A program made the position numbers and the translations under genes. Below are positions 58,222-64,000 of a stretch of DNA of 64,000 nt, one piece after another. Source of the DNA: Hypoxylon rubiginosum (taxonomy: Eukaryota > Ascomycota > Sordariomycetes > Xylariales > Hypoxylaceae). How positions within the stretch are numbered: position 1 is the stretch's first letter; each line of letters opens with the position of its first letter. The notes below the pieces were generated by a model. It was not told where the DNA came from. It ran no database searches and was given only the letters and a program-made list of their open reading frames with translations. Location: assembly GCA_902806565.1 (NCBI GenBank), contig CADCXA010000024.1:1240001-1304000 (forward strand), read 5' to 3'.

Positions 58222-61200
58222 AATAATATAACTGGATTTAAGTAACTAATTAAACATAGTAATATTTTAATAACTTAATTTATTAATATTTTATTAACTT
58301 TTTATTTGTTTTATAAAAATAAAATAATTAAAACTTCTTTTTAAATATTTAGGTTTTAATTTAATAATATTTATTTTTCCGATATTTTCCTTAATATTAA
58401 TAATATAAATATTTTAAAAAAAGTCCTTAAATTTATTTAATATATTATAATAACATGTTATTATAAAAATTTATTAAACTTTAAACTTATTAAAATAAAA
58501 AATATTAAATTTAAAAAAATAATATAAAAACTTATAATATTTATTATTTTAAACTTAAAGAAAAATATTAATATAAAACCTAAAAAGATACCTATAAAAA
58601 CGGCAATTAAAAAGGCTTTTATTTAAAAAGCCTATAAAAAAACAATATTCAAAAAAAACAATAAAATAAGTTTAAATTTAATTTATAAATTTCTTAAGTT
58701 ACTTATATTTATTATTACCCTTTCTTTAAAAAAGTTAAATAAATATATAAACCTTTTTTTTTTAATATTTAATAGCTTTCACAAAATCAAAAAAACGATC
58801 TTTAATTAATTTAATAATTATAAAAATTACTTTATTAAATATAAAAAAGTTAAAACTAATAATAAACTACTATATTTTTATATAATTTTAAAATTTAAAA
58901 GCGGTGGTAATAATATTTATTATACTTTTTAAATAATAAAAAACCAATATATTGTAAACTTAATAATATGTTTAAATTTAATTAAAAATCTTAATAATTA
59001 ATTATAATACACTTTTAATAACTTTAAATTTAAGCTTAAAATTATTACATTTAACCTTGTTTTAAATAACTTAAATATATAACTTTATATATTATAACAA
59101 TAAATAAAAAAGGATATTCCGTTTTTTTATATTTGTTATATTAATATTTTTAACTTAATAAAAAAAATAAAATATTTAAAATTATATATATATATTTTTA
59201 ATATTTTTAATTAAAATATAATAAAAAAAATAATTTTAAAAGTTACTTTTAATTGTTTTTTAATAAAATTATAAATACCTAAAAATCTATTAATATTAAC
59301 TAAATATTAATATTCAATAACTAAATCTTCTTTACTATAAAAAAAAGGTTTAATTAAAATTATTTTAACATTTAAAAAACATTAATTTTTACTAACTAAA
59401 ATAATACTAAGTTATTATTTACCTCGCTTTTAAAAGGTATCTTAATTAATATTACCTTTAAAAATTAATAATTTAATATCTTAAACTTTAAATAACCACC
59501 GCTTTTTAAAATAAATTTAAATCCTTAAATTTAATAATAAAATAAATAATACTAAAAGTAAAAAATCTATAAAAAATTTAATATAATAAAATGTTTTAAT
59601 ATATTAAATACTATATTATATAATATTATTATTTTCTTATAATCGCTTTTTAATATAATTTATAAAAATATTTTAAAATAAATAGAAATAAAAAAAAAAT
59701 TAAGTATATATAAAGCGTTATAAAAAAATTACAAGTATTTATTTATTATTATTATTACTTAAATATAAACTAACAATTTTTAGTTTTTTTATATACACTT
59801 TTTTATTTAGTAAGTTTATCTTAACATTATCCTATCCACTTATATATTACTTTATAAAAAATAAAAAATCAAATTAAATTATTAAAAAAAACGGTTAATA
59901 AATAACATTATTAATATATCTTTTAACCTAACTTTTAATTTAATTTAATTACGTATCTATTAAAATAAACAACGATATAAATCCCTTATTAAACCTAATA
60001 TATTTTTACGTTTAAAATAAAATAAAAAAAATAATAAATAATATATTTTTATTGTAACTATACTTTTTATATATAATATAAAAAAGAAATATTTTAATAT
60101 ATTATTATATTATATAAAATAAATTATTTAACTTTTTTTATATTTATATTATAAATTTTTATAATTTTAATAATATTAAATATATGTTATTATAAAATTT
60201 ATAAAATATAATTTAACTATTTTATATTAATATATAAAAGTAAATTTAATATATATTTTAAAACTTTATAATAAAAAAGTTTTTAAATATATAATATTTA
60301 TTTTTAATTTTATATTTAATATAAAATTTATAATAATTAACTAGTAATATTTATTTTTAATGTTAGTTATATTTTATATTTTTTAAAATTTAGTTACTAG
60401 TAAAAAAATATAAGTGTAAAATTTTATAATATATATAATAAACATAGTTAAATAATTAAACATAATAATATTTTTTAAAATCACGTTTTATATAAAATAT
60501 AAAAAAGATTTTAATATATTAACTTATAAAGTTTAAGTTTATAATTTAATAAAATAGTTTAAATAATTAGTAAAACTTTAAAAAGTTTTTATATAAAATA
60601 TATTAATATATTTAATTAATAATATACTAAAAAAGGATTTTAATATAAATATTTTCTTTTAAAAATAAAAGTGGTATTAATATATAATTAAGATATTATT
60701 AACTAATATTTCAAGATAATTATTTAACAAATAAATAAATTTTTTAAAATTATAATATAATAAAATATATATTTAACTAGTTATATATTATTAAGAAATA
60801 AGGTATTTAAAAAGTAATAAATTAAATAAGTTTACTTAAATTAATAAAAAGGAAATATTAAAATATTTTATATTTAATAAAATATATATTATTTAAAAAA
60901 ATATACCTTTTTTTTTTTAAGGGTTTTTTTTTTTTTATACTAACAAGTTTTTATAGTATTTTTTTATTATAATATTATAATTTATAATATTTTATAATAA
61001 CCATTTCTTATTTTTATATTTTTATTTAATAATAAATAATATAATAACTAAGGCTTTTTTTTTTATTTAAATATAGTTTTTTAATTAATTTATTATTATT
61101 TTATAATAAAAAGTATTTTTTATTTATTTAAATATTTTTTTAATTTTATTAGTTTTAAAAAAACAGTAATATTTATAATATTACCTGCTTAAAAATATTT

Positions 61201-62849
61201 TTATAATATAAAGATATATTATAAGTTATAATCGGTGAAAATTAGTATATTATTTTTTTTTTTTTTATTTTATTTTTTATTATTATTTTTTAATAAACTT
61301 AAGGTTTAAAAATATATATATTTATTTTTTTTTTTTTTATTATTTATATATTATATTCTTCGTTTATTAGTTAACATTTATTATATAAAACTAAAGGAAT
61401 ATTTTACTAAGTAAATAATTATAACATTAAGAAAAAAAAATAAAATATTAATAATATATTTAAAAATAAATTTTTATATATATACACGTTATATTTTATT
61501 ATTTAAACTTTGTTTTTTTAAACCTTTACCTACTACCCACTATTTTTTATATAAATAAAAATTTAAATATATAAAACCATGTTACCAGCTTTTTTTTAAA
61601 ATAATATATATTAAATTACTAAGGTTTTAATATTATATTATATATTTAATAAAACTATTATAATATATTTTTTATTTATTACATTTTAATATCTAGGTAT
61701 ATATTACGATATTAATTATAAAATAAAAAAAATAATTAAAAAACTAATAGATTATTAAACTGTAGACACTAAAAGGCATCTCTTTTTTACTACCATTTTT
61801 TTTATTATTAATAAGTTAATAATTTTATTTAAATGATAAAATTACTAATAAACTTATATTTTTATTTTAATAATATAAGCTAGGATTTTAATAATAATTT
61901 AATATTAAATCTTTCTATTTATAATTTATTAATTATATTATTATTATAATTAATATAATTATTAACCGGTGTTTTTATTATTTATATAATTTTATATCTT
62001 TAAGTTATTATTATTTATTAAGTAACATTTAAACACCAGTAAGAAATAGTTTATATAATCTGGCGGAAAATTTAAAAAACTTAAAAAAAAATAAAATGGT
62101 TTATTTTTTATAATATAGCCGCTAAAAAAAAAGGAAACTATAATATTTTTTATATATTTATAAAGTGTTTTATTATATTTTAAAATATAATAAGATATAG
62201 TATATATAAATAAATTAAGTATTATATTTATAATATTAATTTTTAACGATTAAAAAAGATATTTTAAGCTAAGGGTATAATATAATTATAAAATATAAAA
62301 ATTTAACCCATTTTATTTAAAAGTTATATATAAAAAACTAATATAAAAATAAAAATATAAAGAAGTTATATGATTTATAGTTTTAACTGTTATTATTATA
62401 TAATAATTATATATTAAAATAAGTATATTATTTATTTTTTTTAAAAAAAATATATAAATAACATTAGTTTCTATTTAAATAAAATATTAAAAAATATTAT
62501 ATTATATATATTTATTATTAAAATATTAGCTATATTTATTTATATTTAACTTTATAAATAACGTTAATAATAAACTATAAAAAAGATTTTATTAGTTTTT
62601 ATTTAATAAAGTATTATTATTATAAAAATAAATAATTTTTTTATTTTATTAACCTAGTAAGTTACATAAGGTTAATAATTTTTATATTAATTTAAATATA
62701 AATTTATTTATTTTATTATTTAAACTATAGCTTTTTTATTTTTTAGTTAATATTATTAAATATACTTTTAATTAACTTTTTTTTTTTTTTTATATATAGT
62801 TTATTAAAAATATTTATATAATTTTATTTATTATAAAATTATTATTTAA

Positions 62850-63182
62850 TATTATTTTAAAAATTTTATTATAAAAAAATAATTAATAACCATTACTTCT
62901 TAATCTTTATATTATTTTATAGCTTTAAATTTATATATTAAAACAACTAGATTATTTTAATTTAAAGATTTTTTTATACGTCGCCTTATTATAATTTTAT
63001 TTTATTTACTATAAGATTACTACTTAGGTAATTTTAAACTACTTAATTTAAAAAACTTTATCGTAACAAAATAATTTATAATTATTACTTTTAGATTATT
63101 TTATTATTTTATAGCTTTAAGTTTTTATATTAAAGTAATTAAGTTTTTTAAACCTAAGTATTTTTTTACACAGTTATTTATT
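62850..63182 (+). repeat. Direct repeat with about 190-bp spacing
   Basis: The segment from about 62860 to 62985 recurs at about 63050 to 63182. The anchor ATTATTTTATAGCTTTAA lies at 62911 and again at 63103 (192 bp apart), and the flanks also align (ATTACTT before the anchor, ATTTTTTTATAC-like after it). A third, weaker copy may start near 62717. Confidence 0.65.
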
Positions 63183-64000
63183 ATTAAAGTTAAATATATA
63201 ATGGTTAAATAAATAATTAAAAAAATATATAAAAAGATATAAGTTAAGTTAAATAAACCTAAATTATAATATAATTATTTTTATTATAAATATAACAAGA
63301 TTTATATAACTATATTTTTATTATCTTTTAATATAAATTTTAATTTATTTTTATTAATTTCTATTATTTAATACACCGTTTAATTAAACTTTTTAACCTT
63401 ATTTAATTTAACATTATCTCCTAGTTATTTTAACCTATTTATATTATTTATATTAAACTATAAACTGGTTTTATAGTAAAATATTATAATATTATTTTTT
63501 ATAATTATAATAACATATAAAAATAATATTTTTTTTAAGTTATTTAACTTTTTATTTTATTTAAAAAGCTTTATTATATAATCTATACTTAGTTAACTTA
63601 CATGAAACCCATTATAATATAACTTAAAATTTATAAACATAAAAAAAGGATTTAAAAGTTCCTAGTAAATAAATATTAATACGGTTTTATTTTAAGTATT
63701 AAAAATATAAAAGTTATATTAAGTTAAATATAAAAATTATATAAAAGGAAAAAGGTTCTAGGATTTTTATATAGTTACGTTATTATCTATAAATTATAAT
63801 TTTTAAGGGGTTTATATTAACTGTTATTATAATAATTAAACTACTAACTGTATTTTTTATTATAATTAATAAAAAAGTCTTTTAATTTTATTATATTTAT
63901 TAATATATATATAATTTTATAAATTTAAATTAACTAACTATTATAAATAATTAATAAGGATAATAAATATAGAAACTAAATAAAAAATTTTATTTTACTA

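Larger units (their letters stand above)
50200..64000. repeat. AT-rich, RIP-like block, no gene
   Basis: Lines of 60 bases typically hold only about 3-10 G or C. In seven lines (50281-50700) I counted C followed by A in about 4 of 27 cases and G preceded by T in about 1 of 13, far fewer than the A/T excess would give. Depletion of CpA and TpG is the hallmark of RIP, which mutates C:G to T:A preferentially at CpA in repeats of Pezizomycotina. Few long frames survive, and those present are Lys/Asn/Ile/Phe/Leu-rich and repeat-derived. I could not recognise a transposon. The block continues beyond the window, so its full size and whether it is centromeric, subtelomeric or a transposon cluster are unknown. 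Confidence 0.85.

Noticed and set aside
57367..58245. Two AT-rich frames with repeated peptides
   Set aside because: They are best explained as minisatellite arrays; lack of flanking signals and base bias speak against genes.
50200..64000. Mitochondrial DNA insertion
   Set aside because: Base composition is similar, but CpA/TpG depletion and the absence of any mitochondrial gene or tRNA pattern favour RIP.
1..64000. Biosynthetic gene cluster, CRISPR array or phage-like system
   Set aside because: All recognised genes are housekeeping fungal genes of unrelated pathways; no such array or cluster enzyme is present.

Overview
This window looks like nuclear DNA of a filamentous ascomycete (Pezizomycotina, probably Sordariomycetes; the class is inference). 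The evidence is compact genes with many 42-200 nt introns (GT..AG, CTAAC/CTAAT-type branch sites), conserved fungal families (Atg22, CreB, Alg12, Yos1, Mnr2-type CorA, Rna15) and a large AT-rich block at the right end whose base context fits repeat-induced point mutation (RIP).

Layout. From 0.8 to 49.7 kb there are 14 protein genes, each modelled by hand here with splice sites and reading phases: Atg22 (+), BAH/PHD protein (+), U2AF small subunit (+), Osh6/7-type lipid-transfer protein (-), a 1221-aa fungal protein of unknown function (-), Alg12 (-), Yos1 (+), CreB deubiquitinase (-), mitochondrial phosphate carrier (-), CBS-domain protein (+), lipocalin-like protein (-), atypical extended SDR (-), capping protein beta (-), CorA-type Mg transporter (-), and Rna15/CstF-64 (-). 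Counting these gives 15 loci including the small four-exon Yos1 gene. The genes are separated by intergenic stretches of 0.5-5.9 kb rich in short tandem repeats and in a recurring palindrome-like TACCTAGGTA word. From about 50.2 kb to the window end lies nearly pure A/T sequence with no credible gene. It contains eroded minisatellites (27-bp and 45-bp units) and a direct repeat spaced about 190 bp.

How the genes relate. There is no biosynthetic cluster; these are housekeeping genes: secretory pathway (Alg12 and Yos1 share a 478-bp divergent promoter, plus an Osh lipid exchanger), vacuole (Atg22, Mnr2-type transporter), RNA processing (U2AF23, Rna15), carbon repression (CreB), actin (Cap2) and mitochondria (phosphate carrier).

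Most notable: the U2AF23 stop codon is followed in the same frame by 143 open codons with coding-like third-position bias; a 6-nt microexon in Atg22; a 14-nt microexon in CreB that carries the Cys box and splits the catalytic Cys codon; very short stop-free introns divisible by three (45 nt in the BAH/PHD gene, possibly 42 nt in the Osh gene); an SDR lacking the catalytic Tyr; GC-saturated blocks inside some genes; and relatively intact minisatellites inside the RIP-like block.
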